Below are positions 1 through 10,165 of a stretch of DNA of 64,000 nt, piece by piece. The notes under the pieces were generated by a model that had not been told where the DNA came from, searched no databases, and saw nothing but the letters and a program-made list of their open reading frames with translations. Position 1 is the first letter of the stretch. Every line of letters starts with the position of its first letter. A program made the position numbers and the translations under genes. Source of the stretch: Nemophila menziesii (Eukaryota; Streptophyta; Magnoliopsida; Boraginales; Hydrophyllaceae); NCBI GenBank assembly GCA_029959085.1, contig JARWIR010000008.1, positions 4,030,001 through 4,094,000 on the forward strand. Reading direction: 5' to 3'.

Positions 1-148
1 AAAGTCTCATTTCTTGGTGGATCGTATCCCTCGCCCTCTGAAAAACGAGGGACATTAGTACTCCCCTCCCCCTGTTTCTGTCAATCAGTCAATTATTCAA
101 TTCGTCAAACAAATAAGATAATACGAATTATTGAAATAAAGATAGTAC

Positions 149-695
149 CTCCTGAGTTATCAATGAAAATCTCGACCTCGAGTGTGTCCTCGAACATGCC
201 CTACTCCATGTTCTCCTTATTCTTTTTAGCATGGTTCTAGTTTTAAAAAATATATATAAACAAAAGAAACAAGTAAGTCAAAACAAGGAATATTCTATTT
301 AACCTTTCAAAATAAGATAAGTACCTGACATTCCATTGAGTCCCACATCTCCAAAGTCTTCGCCCAACTCTCGGGTGTCTGGTCATTCGGAATCTCGACT
401 TTCATATAACTCCTTCTTCACTCGGTTTTTGTGGTCGCTATATCCTATTCCACACTTTTTGGTGACCATAAGCTTGACTTTCTCCAAATCAGGCCGAGCC
501 TCCCACTCCTTAACTAAAAAGAAGTCATGTTCAAAGTTAAAACAAATTCAATATAAGTGTATATATAGTTCATGAATAAGAAAAATAAAAGTTTAAGTTA
601 TTTACCCTTAGGCGCCGAAATATCTGCTCCTGATCAACGGAAGGGACTTGACTCCAGTGTTTGTAATAAAGGGGAATCTTCTCCCGTCACCTGTG
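149..695 (-). pseudogene. Plant transposase (Ptta/En/Spm, Transposase_24-like) relic, three exons
   Basis: Three short minus-strand blocks have plausible splice borders: about 695-606 (donor AAGG|GTAAA), 513-325 (acceptor TTTTTAG, donor CAG|GTACTT) and 236-149 (acceptor AACTAG, donor GAG|GTACT). Block 2 reads KEWEARPDLEKVKLMVTKK and, after a frame change, PNDQTPESWAKTLEMWDSME. Block 3 starts NHAKKNKENME and then hits a stop. The pattern 'P-x-x-x-W-x-x-L-x-x-W-x-S' followed by 'K-x-K-x-N' resembles the C-terminal part of plant Ptta/En/Spm proteins (Transposase_24). Stops and frame changes mark it as broken. The family call is by motif memory only; it could be another plant gene fragment. Confidence 0.35.
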
Positions 696-1129
696 TAACG
701 TTTTGATTATGTTACATAACTTGTATACTCTTATTACTCGAAGCATAAGTAAAACACACAAATTTTGATTATGTATCATTAAGACCTTTTTTTGTGGCTT
801 TTATATAAGTTTGTAGTTTTTTCTCCTATTGGCCTCTAGAAATTGAACGTGAAGGCAAAAAACCCTCTTCTTTAGGTAGAGTCTATGGACTTGTTTGAAG
901 TTGTTGTTTCTTTAGCTTCTTTTTTTAAAATGAGTGTTCCCGTAGTTCTTGATATCATTGTATGATCTCTCGGGTAAGTAAGAAGCAATTGCAGCCCAAT
1001 CTTGGAAAAATCAGTCCTTGAATTAATAACTAAACTGCATATTATCCTAAATATATTCAAAGGGTGTCGTTTTTGAGTAAAAACGTAGATATTATGAATA
1101 TATTTATTTGGCCCCCAAACTGAATTGTA

Positions 1130-1400
1130 ATCGTGAAATAAATATTATTTTGAATAATATGGGACCTATATTGTAACTAATTTTATAAATATAGGCTTTA
1201 TGCGCAATATAGTGACTTATAATGCAACCTTTTGTATAATATAACGACCTATAATGCAATTATTTGCAAAAAATAGTTAGTTTCACTAAATAATATAAAG
1301 TAATTTTTTCATCAACTAGGGACCTATCATGCAATTTTTCAAAAAATATAGGTATATATGGTTTAAATTCTACATAATATAGGGACATATAATACAAGAA
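1130..1400. repeat. Degenerate tandem phrases 'GACCTATAATGCAA'
   Basis: The phrase (G)GGACCTAT(A/C)ATGCAA and variants (gggacctatattgtaac, gtgacttataatgcaac, gacctataatgcaatt, gggacctatcatgcaatt, gggacatataatacaag) recur about five times at irregular 40-100 bp spacing in AT-rich DNA. It is probably an eroded repeat. Nothing in it appears coding. Confidence 0.4.
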
Positions 1401-1486
1401 CTAACATACTTTTTATCCAAGAGATTCGAATATGAGTTGAAGAACCAACATACTTGTTATCCAAGAGATTAAAGTTGAGTGATCAT

Positions 1487-1566
1487 CTTCTCTTCTTACT
1501 TTTTGAAACTACTCCTTTTAATCCTGGCATGAGGTAATTAGTCCATTTAAGTCTGCAACTTTTACA
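1487..1566 (-). pseudogene. R2R3-MYB R2-repeat fragment
   Basis: The minus strand reads CKSCRLKWTNYLMPGLKGV, which matches the end of the R2 repeat and the R2/R3 linker of plant R2R3-MYB factors (usual form GKSCRLRWxNYLRPxLKRG). An acceptor-like GCAG precedes it at about 1567, close to where many MYB genes have intron 1. The frame then runs into a basic stretch (SKSKKRR) and stops, with no R3 repeat. The upstream tryptophans of R2 are also missing, so it is a fragment of about one small exon. A complete MYB would carry about 100 residues of R2R3 plus a long tail. Confidence 0.45.
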
Positions 1567-1958
1567 CCAGCTGCGCAAACGTGTAAATCCCACAAAGAAG
1601 AACACTTCAATACAAGGTGGTAATAATATATAGGACTTATAGTCATTATTTAAATAAAACAAAGGACTAAAAGAAAGTAACAAAAATGTAAATACCTTAT
1701 TAGAGTAATCAGGCAATTGATGTAACTGGCAATAATCAACAATGAGACCAAATATTAATGGATTGATACATGGAGGAAGAGAAACTGAGTATATTTCATG
1801 ACATATTAAAAGGCAAAACATTACAATTTCTTATTCAACTTGTTATACTAAACCAGTTATTGCTTTAAGCCATATGAGTGATTTTAGCATATGAAGAATA
1901 CAGTATTTGTATATGAGTATATGTGTGTATACAAACTACAAAAACAATGAAGCACGAA

Positions 1959-2004
1959 GAATAAAAAGAATAAAAAGAATAAAAAGAATAAAAAGAATAA
2001 AAAG
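1959..2004. repeat. 9-bp minisatellite (GAATAAAAA)5
   Basis: About five perfect copies of the 9-mer GAATAAAAA lie in tandem. It produces a false Phe/Leu-rich open frame on the minus strand. Confidence 0.9.
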
Positions 2005-2929
2005 TCTCTAATCTTTATGTACATCAATAAAAGGAAGTAACATACATCAGGTTTAACAATCTTACTATCTGCCCTTATGATTGCAATCTTTATCAGTATG
2101 ATCATGTTAGTAAAAAAGATAGAGTTAGAACATTAATAACATAACAACTTCCCATACACACCCACAAATGATACGTGCACTATAATTTATGGCTTATTTT
2201 TTCTCTAATTGAATTTATAAAACTAATTAAGATGCAAATGGTGTCATTTTTAATAGGATTAATACAGAAAAAAATTCCAAACCAAACCCTATACAATATC
2301 TCAAAAATAAAAGCATATACTCGTAACAATTACAAAACCATAACCGCATTACCACTTAAGTAAGGAAATCTGTAAGATAAATTAAAGCATTCATTTGAAT
2401 AAAAGGACCAAATAAATAATGTTGGATACAAATAAAATGATTAGTGGTTTTGTTAACGAAAAAATTAAATTCCAAAAAATAAATAAAATAAATTTAGGTT
2501 AAAAGTAACACTACATCTATTACAAGAAATTGAAATAATACGAAACTTACATGAAAATTCAAGAAAAGAATTATTATACGGTAGAAATTTTGTTAAAAAG
2601 ATATTTTGGTCGCATTGATATCTCAATCAAAGTTTTTACTCTAGTCTACGAATATAGAAATAGTATAAGTTAGAAAAGATTAGAGTAAGGGTCTTCTTTT
2701 CTTGTTTTATAATTTGCAAATGAAAAAAGCCTCTATATATAGGTGAGGAGGATGCCCTTGGGAATAGTCACAATAAATGGAATTTAGTGACATGAACTCT
2801 TTCTAGTATCATAGTAGCCATCCAACACTATTGTCTCTTAAAATTCTATTTCATTATTCATTTGTTGACTCCCCAACCCCCTCACTCTACCGCCACCAGG
2901 GCCGACGACGGTGGTGGTGAGCGCATGGG
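2005..2929. other. AT-rich intergenic DNA, no gene seen
   Basis: No coding segment is supported. A TATA-like motif (CTATATATAG) near 2731-2742 sits next to a purine-rich stretch, but no transcript can be tied to it. A short inverted repeat of CCACC/GGTGG type occurs near 2890-2915. Confidence 0.5.
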
Positions 2930-3700
2930 ATGGTGGTCACAAAGGTGTGATACAAAACAATAATAAATGATAATAAAAACACACACCTATAGAAATTCAC
3001 GAGAAACTCTCCGCAATTGCACAAATTATTTTCAAGTAGTAGTAAATAAGTAAGAGTTAGCTCAATCTTGTGTTTAGTAATAGTTTATATGAATTTTAGA
3101 TATTTATATTAAAAACAAAAATAAGATAAATAATTTATTTGCTTAAATAATTAATTAAGAATGCAAATAATATTACCTAGGGTTACTAGTATGAGCGTAT
3201 CTTACTAAGTCAGTTTATTCATTCTAATTATAAGGGTGTTCAGCACATATAAGTAGTCGGGATTCTATGATCTTTCTAACTCTTGCTAGGGTAGCTTAGA
3301 AGGCAAAATCAACACTATGAAGAGAGTTGGGTAAGTTGACCTTGCACACAGATTCCAGATAAAAATATAACCCTATTATCTATCTAATTATGCGAGCTTG
3401 TAAAAATGATTATGTGGGGTTTTTATAACTGAATCCCCGCCATGGTGACAAGCCAACTACTATGAACAATCTTAACGTGATCAATATTAGGGTTATAATA
3501 AGGCAAACTCAATCTACAAATATATAATTAAAAGTTTAATTCAATTAAAGTAGAAAAATAGCATTCTAGGATTTAGAAGAATCATAACCCAATTAATTCA
3601 TAAATAAACTAAAGAATAGAATTTTAAAAATATGGTGAAACCACATATATAGCTAATTACCCTAGTTATTATTGAATTATTCAATATGATCTATAAACTT
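2930..3700 (-). repeat. Possible eroded LTR of an Athila-type element
   Basis: The stretch opens with aaggtgtgatacaaaa, then a 'taagtaagagtta' zone, 'tagcttagaaggc', 'cctattatctatctaatta' and a long A/T-rich part ending 'taattaccctag'. Order and wording resemble the 3'-terminal half of the E1/E2 LTRs (ggtgtgataaaa..., gtaatccccactag, gattatctagctagg), but they are heavily diverged and no clear ends or target duplication are visible. Confidence 0.25.
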
Positions 3701-5093
3701 TCAAAAACGTTGTTATAGTTTAGTGAATCTCAAGGTTAGAAATTAATTTTAGATAATGCATTATAAAAATATATTATCTTATATATGTTATAATTTTAGT
3801 TTTATATTATTATATAAAGGTTTTATATAGAAATGTATTAAAAAGGAATGGGTAAGCAAGCAGGTTTTTTTATACATAAAATAATACGTTAAGAAAAATA
3901 ATTAATTCAATTTCATCTAATTTTTAATAAAATAAATAGTAAATTACACTAAATTAATTTAAAAAATTTATTTAATCATATTTTACAAGCATTAAATCCA
4001 CACATCCTGCAAAATATGCAGTTTATAACTCTCTTATAATAATTGTGTTACTTACTCATAATTGAAATGGAATGACCAACGACCTTGTACTCATGATAGT
4101 ATAAGTGTTCATTAGTGAGCATGTAAGCTGTAATCACGATATGAAAAGAAAGTAATATTATTATATTTTACTTTATTTTCAACATTTCATACATTTAAAA
4201 GGTTGTTAGCCACATACTTACTATCTAACATATTATCGAATATATTATAAAGTGACATGAATACATAAATATTTGATAAAATGTGTTTTCCTATGTACAT
4301 ATTATGTATTGAAGAAAATATATATACAACTAAATCATTTTATATATGTTCTCTCATGTTAAACCAAACACATAAAAAATATTTAAGCTAAGTAGCATGT
4401 TATAGATACATAAAATAATATTTTGCACTTTTATTTATCATATATAAATTGAATTAAGATTTCAGTGTAGATTATAAAATGTCAACATAAGGGTGTAGCA
4501 TCACAATAAATGTCAAAATTTAATCCACCATTTATATAATTAATACAATATATTTTTATTCAATTGTTATGTATAAACATGATTCAATTTTGTTTCTAAA
4601 ATTTCTATAACATATTCATTTTTTATGTACATACTAGCATAAAGATAATATTTAAAAATAAAAAATTAATATATAATAAGGGAGGAAAATCCATGTTTAT
4701 GCATTTGTTATCCCTTGAGAAAAATATATAATGTAACTATAGAGTTATAATTTATACTACACATAATTCATTATAGGTTAACACAAATAAAATTCATAAA
4801 AAATGATACAAAATTTTAGTAATATAAACATAATAATTTAATAAAAATGACAACCATATCCCTTCCATAAATTTTTATATAATGTATTCTATTAAAAAAA
4901 TTAATAATGTACCTTGAATTTTTCCCTCAATGATACATAAATGTATGTATTATTTAAATACAGGTCCAACCTAACTTCTCTATTTCCAATCTAGACAGTA
5001 TAAATTATAATCAAAGAAAAAAAAAGTTAATATACACTTTATCTTAGTCAATTCCAAATCAATTATATTTCAAAAAAAAAGTACTCTTGCTAC
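3701..5093. other. AT-rich intergenic DNA, no gene seen
   Basis: Very AT-rich sequence with no supported ORF, RNA gene or clear repeat. It forms the left flank into which E1 inserted; the same pre-insertion sequence resumes at 16445. Confidence 0.5.
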
Positions 5094-5098
5094 AATAA
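5094..5098. repeat. Target site duplication of E1, left copy (AATAA)
   Basis: AATAA directly abuts the TG start of the left LTR. The same five bases follow the right LTR at 16440-16444. Five base pairs is the usual size for Ty3/gypsy integrases. Confidence 0.9.
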
Positions 5099-6599
5099 TG
5101 GTGGGGCCTAGGGTGTGATAAAATAAGATATAAATTAAGTGCAAATAACACCCTAAAGCTACACAGTTCTGCAAGTATACAGATCGTATGCAAGTTTTAG
5201 TTAAGAGATTAAGATTCGTTCCGCAGAGACTACAGAGGTTAATGGAATCTTATGCAAATACCAAGTGCAAAATATTAAAGCTAGAACAACTAAACGCAAA
5301 TAAAAGTAAAGATAAATAGATGTTTGTTTGGTTTTCTAATTTAAACTAAATTAAAACTAAGAATTAAAAGACAGAAAATAAATATGAAAGAGAAGTGATA
5401 TGAGAATATAGCTCGAGTTATTAGCATGTAATCTCCACTAGTTTTGCCGTTCTAAACATGTAAGGGTGAATTATGTAGTATTTCCCTAATCGGTCCCAAT
5501 TCGCTATTGGTAGTTTCAAATAGGATTTACCTGTGTCAATAAGGCTTCCTAAGCAAACTTTTCCTGTAATTGGTAAATAGTCTCAAGAACTAAACCATAG
5601 TGATTATCTAGCTAGGTTGGGTTGTCAGATCAGACCTAATACTAGACGTTATGTGCTAAACATGCAATTAAAGACCGTTGTCAATGGTGACCTAATTACT
5701 AGATGGTAATTCTAAATGGCTGCAGTCCACAAGAACACAGAATATAAACTCAAACACATAAACAGAGAATAAAAACTATAATTCTATTTAAAACATTAAA
5801 TTCCCAAATTAGATAGATTTCAATCAAAACTAGGGTTCATACATATATGCTAAAACTCAAGCTAAAGAAATTTAGTTCATGAAAGAAAAGAACGAAATTA
5901 CAAATTTCTAGGTAGAAGAAGACATAATGATGAACAACTCCTTCCAGACTTCTCTCTTGTGTTGTAAGCTTCCTCTTGGCTTAAGGTTTCACCAAGGACG
6001 ATTTAAGAGTGTTAAGAGGCTATATTTATAGTGTATAGGTTGACCTAATTCGTTTCTTGGAGGAAAGGCCAAGTAATAGACTCCAAGCCCAACTCAAATT
6101 CGTAAGGAAATAAAGATAAACACTGCTGGACCGTTTTGAGCATATCTTCTACGTTATTGGTCGGTTTGAGCTCCATAAGATACCAAACGCATCGTCACAG
6201 AATTATCTATTTCCCTACGAAAGGAATCTTCCAAAATCGGCTTTCTTGTAGGATTAATTACCACTTCTTTAGGCGTGTGCTGCAGAATCCTAGATTTAGA
6301 CAGCTTTTCCTTTTCCATATTTTTAGCTTTTGTCTCCTTATCTCCAATTACCATGCTAATCTTTTTCCATAAGTTGTAGTCTTTGACTTGGACTCTAATT
6401 AATCTCCATAATTATCTTTAAAGCTTCACACTAAATAAACAATTAAACCCAATATACTCTAAAAAATATTATGTTTCTAAATCAAGACTCAAAATAGGAA
6501 AGTGCACTAAACTAAGCTAAAATCAACCTATAAACTAATAAATAAGCCTAAAATGATGTCTCCGAAGTATATTTTATTATCACAAATGAGGAGACATCA
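5099..6599 (-). repeat. E1 3' LTR
   Basis: 1501 bp. On the minus strand it begins TGATGTCTCC and ends CCCCACCA, so it keeps the TG...CA ends. It is nearly identical to 14939-16439. A TATA box (TATAAATA) lies at 6023-6030. Confidence 0.93.
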
Positions 6600-6613
6600 A
6601 GACCCCCAACTCA
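6600..6613 (-). other. E1 polypurine tract
   Basis: Immediately upstream (minus sense) of the 3' LTR is GAGTTGGGGGTCTT, the expected position of the plus-strand primer. The same tract abuts the 3' LTR of E-inner at 23003. Confidence 0.75.
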
Positions 6614-8128
6614 AAGTTGTATCGTCCCGATACAATAAAAGTAAAGAACAGAAGGGTAGTCAAAATAAACAAGAAGAAGTCGGAGGAGAATAAGAACAGA
6701 ACACAATGAATGATCCTAGAGCAAAATATCTAAAAAGTCTCATGTAGTAATGCTCAAGAAATAATGCACAAATATGCTTAATATACATGTAATCAACAAT
6801 CCATAAATTCAAGTTAAGATTAATTTCGCAATGCCAGAAGGAGAGGATGATAACTTAGTTCAGGTTAATGGCTATAGGTTGTTCATAGGTCCCAAATACA
6901 TCATCCAATGGTCCAGTTACCTACTACCTAATAGCTTAATTGTTTCTCCATCTAGCAGGTAGAAATCCTAAGGTCTTGGTTATAACTTGGCTTAAGGACG
7001 GGTGTGGTATATTTGGATAATGAAAAGTGAGCTTTTGGCTCTCTCCTCACTAGTCATCAACGAATCGCCCTAGAGCTTGAGTTTTCACTCGAAGATGTTC
7101 TCACTCAACCCAATTTATTGATTCTCTTTATGTGCATCCCCAATAATCCCAATTTAAAACCTTTGATGATATAAAATCCACTTTGCCGGTCCGAATATAT
7201 ATTCTCCATTCGAATCAATTTTTTCTTTTGTATAGCTATGATTCTCTTTTTGATGTTGAGATATCATACTATTTTTTCATATATATATTCTTTTTATGCC
7301 CTTGTTGGCAACATTAGCTCGTAGCTTCTTTTCCATTCACTATTACCCCGGCAAAGGGTTACAATAATAACAATTTCATCATCAGTAAAATCACAAAGAT
7401 AATTCCCAAATTCCCAAAGTTCCCTAATTATGAAACCTACCACCCCAAACTCAAGCTCTAAAACGAGTTTGTCTCAGGTTTTGCGATTCGAGTGCGGGTC
7501 ATATAGATAAGTCTTACAAACTAAGGGTATGGATTATAATGTGTTTCAACAAAAGGCTTTAGAAAGGCTCAGAGGGGCTAAGACGGATAAATAATAACAA
7601 TAATCAAATAAAAAGGGTGAGAAGGTATAAAAGGCTTCAAGTGTTTTAACATGAAAGAACTGCCTTATTCATTTTTCTAACTACCGGATTTTGTTACGTT
7701 TTCATTATTAGTTCATAGACAAGTGGGTTTTCAACTAATTTTAAACCTCACGTTCTACACACCAAATAACTATTCCTAAGTTTCAACGTGACTTCTTAGC
7801 ATTGCTTATTAACTTTTCTATCCTTTATTTTCTGTTTTCATACATGCATGTAAACAAATTTGTTGCATCTTTCTAAAACATACTACTTACTATCATTGAC
7901 CTAATAAAATCATGCTCAAATAGGTACATTCAAGATATTCTATGCCTTAATTCAACCTAAAAAAATTTAAATTTTATGCAAAAACGAAAAGAAGATGAGG
8001 ACAACGAATCCCCACCCCCAACTCAAAAGTGAGCCGTGTCCCCACGACTCGAAAAAGACTCAGACATGAAATAAAATTTAAAATAAAACTAACTAAACTA
8101 CCTAATGCATACAAGCTATTAAGAAAAA
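6614..8128 (-). other. E1 long 3' non-coding tract
   Basis: About 1.5 kb between ORF3 and the polypurine tract has no open frame. It nevertheless aligns by eye almost line for line with 23003-24571 in E-inner and partly with 62915-64000 in E3. Shared landmarks include CCCTTTGCCGGGGTAATAG, AGTGAGCTTTTGGCTCTCTC (complement in E3), GGTCCGAATATATATTC and CACCACCCCAAACTCAAGC. Such conservation without coding suggests a cis-acting or RNA role, or simply shared recent ancestry. Confidence 0.7.
8031..8050 (-). promoter_or_regulatory. Conserved hairpin downstream of ORF3 (E1)
   Basis: Minus strand: stem GAGTCGTG, loop GGGA, stem CACGGCTC. There are eight pairs with one T/G wobble; the loop fits the GNRA class. 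The same hairpin occurs at 24446-24465 and, with perfect pairing, at 62977-62996. A conserved GAGTTTGGGG or GAGTTGGGGG tract follows in each. Confidence 0.65.
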
Positions 8129-8593
8129 TTAGAATGACCTACCTGGTTGGCCATAGAGATCCATCATATCATCCTCCTCATCCGAAGCTGAAAGGTCGGT
8201 ATAACTATCAATATCCCTTGTCAAGGTCAAATCTTTTATCTGTGATTCCATCTGTATGACTTCTGTCCAAAGTTCTCTGTTATCTTCTCGTAATCTTTCT
8301 ATTTCGTTCTTTAACTTGAGAGCCCAAGGAGGAAGATCATAAACAATTTCAGAGGAAGAGGTAGAAGAACCTTGGTCTTGAATTTTTATCTTCTTCAAAG
8401 GCCTCCTTGATGTTATGGACATTCTAGCAGTTAACTTCTTTGGTAGTGGTTGTGATGGTGCCTTTTCTTTTGATTCTTCAGTAACTTCATCAAGATTGAT
8501 GGGTTTTTCAATGGTGGCCCCAGGCAATTTTTTATTCTTCCCTAGGATAGAGCACTTTCTCTTGTATTCCATAGCTTCAGATCTGTTAGTCAT
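8129..8593 (-). CDS. ORF3: accessory coiled-coil protein of E1, function unknown
   Basis: About 154 residues from the ATG at 8593; upstream in-frame codons lack an ATG, and the homologue in E3 starts at the same MTNR. The N-terminus is basic (YKRKCSILGKNKKLPG, then TIEKPINLDE). A KLTARM motif lies in the middle. After PPWALKL comes a heptad-rich helix (LKNEIERLREDNRELWTEV), which should form a coiled coil. The tail is acidic (DEEDDMMDL). No signal peptide or membrane segment is visible, so it does not look like the env-like ORF described in some Athila elements. It matches 62447-62914 in E3 and the fragment 16846-16981 in E2. A TATA box lies 277 bp upstream. I do not recognise a family. Confidence 0.75.
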   Translation of the reverse strand: MTNRSEAMEYKRKCSILGKNKKLPGATIEKPINLDEVTEESKEKAPSQPLPKKLTARMSITSRRPLKKIKIQDQGSSTSSSEIVYDLPPWALKLKNEIERLREDNRELWTEVIQMESQIKDLTLTRDIDSYTDLSASDEEDDMMDLYGQPGRSF

Positions 8594-8862
8594 GCTTGAT
8601 TTACCCACAACTCAAGTTATACCAAGGATGGATTAAAAGTTTAAGGAAAATTTGGTTTAGCTTGATGTTGTTGCTTGGAATTGATGAAAGAGAAAGGTTT
8701 CTTTGTGGATCTTGGAAGAAATCTTCAAAGCTTGTTGTTTTTTATGGTGTTTTAATGGTGTAGTGTGATGAATTTGATGAAGGATTGTGTTTATGGAAGA
8801 TGGATGAGAAGATTTGAGGAGTTGTTGTGTTAATTGTGAAGGTTTGCACAAGCTTTAAAGTG

Positions 8863-8870
8863 TTTATATA
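8863..8870 (-). promoter_or_regulatory. Internal TATA box upstream of ORF3 (E1)
   Basis: Minus strand CCCTATATAAACAC. It lies 277 bp before the ORF3 ATG. The homologous elements have TATAAATA (E2) and TATAAAAA (E3) at nearly the same distance, followed by a shared AAGCTTG...AAACCT(C/T)CACAA block. Confidence 0.55.
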
Positions 8871-8944
8871 GGGTTTGGGTCTGAAAAATTCGTGGGTGGA
8901 AGGCTAGGGTTTATCTTGTTAAAGTAAGAAGTTGATTAGGAAAG

Positions 8945-9440
8945 AACTTCCTTCACAAACCGCCTCTGTGCGGTGTACCGGGCGTAACCCGCGGTATACC
9001 GGACCTATCAGCTCTTCAAATTTTTGACTTCTGGATTGTACCCGAGCTAGCACCCCGTGGCACGTGTTTTGTGCCTGCGGTATAGGGGTGCGGTGCATGG
9101 GGTAGTCCGTGCGCAACATTTCTTGAGATTTTTGCCCACTGGATTGCACCCGAGCTAGCACACCGTGGCACGTGTTTTGTGCCCGCGGTATAGGGGTGCG
9201 GTGCAGGAGTAGTCCGCGCCTGCTCCGTCAAAAAACTCGCGGTACATCACCCCGTGGCACGCGTTTGTGCGTGCGGACCAAGGGTGCGGTGCACCGCGCG
9301 TATCAGGTCTTCTTTTTCTCGCTTCTGGATAAAACCCGTGGTGCCGACCCATGGTACGGGTTTTCTGGGCACGGTACATCCCTGCGGTACATGGGGTAGT
9401 CCGCGCCAGCCTATGAGTTTTTCCAAATTTTCCTTTTTGA
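8945..9440 (-). repeat. GC-rich palindromic array between pol and ORF3 (E1)
   Basis: A GC- and CpG-rich island in otherwise AT-rich DNA. Repeated units include GTGGCACGTGTTTTGTGC, GCGGTATAGGGGTGCGGTGC, GGTAGTCCGCGC and ATAAAACCCGT / CACGGGTTTT-type inverted repeats. The boundary on the ORF3 side is CTTCACAAACCGCC. Open frames here are by-products of the repeats, since they overlap in several frames and differ between elements. Comparable arrays lie at 17338-17660, 25745-26080 and 61728-62096. Confidence 0.8.
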
Positions 9441-9608
9441 CCCCAAACTCGTTTCCTGCACAATAGCACACTACCTTTCTCTCCTATTAGCTTGTAAACA
9501 CAATTAAAATTATACACTACAAAAACTAATCTAAAAAGTAATTAAAACAAGGGGTGTCTCCCAAGAGCACTTTTGTTTAACATCTTAGAGTTAGACGTGT
9601 ACCTCAGG

Positions 9609-10165
9609 CTAAGCGCATTCAACAAGATGGATTGTCTCCTCTCGCCTAAAGTCCTCACTGTCATGGTATCTCTTCAAACGCTGGCCATTCACCATGACTG
9701 TCCGTTGCTCGGTTGGATTTTCAAATTCAATCGCTCCATAAGGTGTGACTTTCATGACAATGTAAGGTCCTCCCCAACGGGATTTAAGCTTTCCTGTGTA
9801 GTTCGAAAATCGAGAGTTGTATAATAAAACCTTTTGTCCTCTCTCGAAATGCTTTGGACGGAGCCGTTTATCATGCCATCGCTTTGTTTTATCTTTATAG
9901 AGGCGTGAATTTTCATAGGCAAGATAACGAAACTCCTCTAACTCATTCAACTGCATCATCCTTTGTTTCCCGGCCAAGTCTGGGTCTAGATTCAGAGTTT
10001 TAATAGCCCAGTAGGCTCGAGCGTCAAGTTCAATTGGTAGATGACACGCTTTGCCGTAGACCATGCGGTATGGAGATGCCCCAACTGGTGTTTTAAATGC
10101 TGTTCTGTAAGCCCAGAGAGCATCATCTAGCTTTAAAGACCAATCTTTTCTCGATTTGTTCACGG
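9609..10165 (-). CDS. E1 integrase C-terminal part (out of frame with pol)
   Basis: The 184 codons continue the integrase after a frameshift: [20 protein letters not shown] and [19 protein letters not shown], then a C-terminal domain containing [19 protein letters not shown]. This is the GPY/F-type module of Ty3/gypsy integrases that binds DNA or helps target integration. It ends [13 protein letters not shown]. No chromodomain follows. Relative to E3 (60920-60940), about four bases are missing near 10170-10180, so this part is no longer fused to the rest of pol. A conserved post-pol motif, GGTGTCTCCCAAGAGCACTT (plus strand), lies just beyond at about 9552. Confidence 0.85.

Noticed and set aside
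336..575. Plus-strand ORF at the left edge
   Set aside because: It is the shadow of the better supported minus-strand transposase exons with splice borders.
2725..2745. Promoter for a gene at 2.7 kb
   Set aside because: TATA-like palindrome only; no coding exon can be linked to it on either strand.
5099..6599. Reading the E1 LTR as the missing 3' LTR of E2
   Set aside because: E1 LTRs match each other and carry their own AATAA duplication. E2-type LTR sequence is clearly different.
8129..8593. ORF3 as an env-like gene
   Set aside because: Env-like ORFs of some Athila elements have signal peptide and membrane segments. ORF3 here is short, charged, coiled-coil, and has neither.
9155..9517. 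Overlapping open frames on both strands in the GC-rich array of E1 (also 61671-62127 in E3 and 25670-26109 in E-inner)
   Set aside because: Low stop-codon density follows from high GC and repeats. The frames overlap in several phases, share no protein motif between elements and have no supporting start context.
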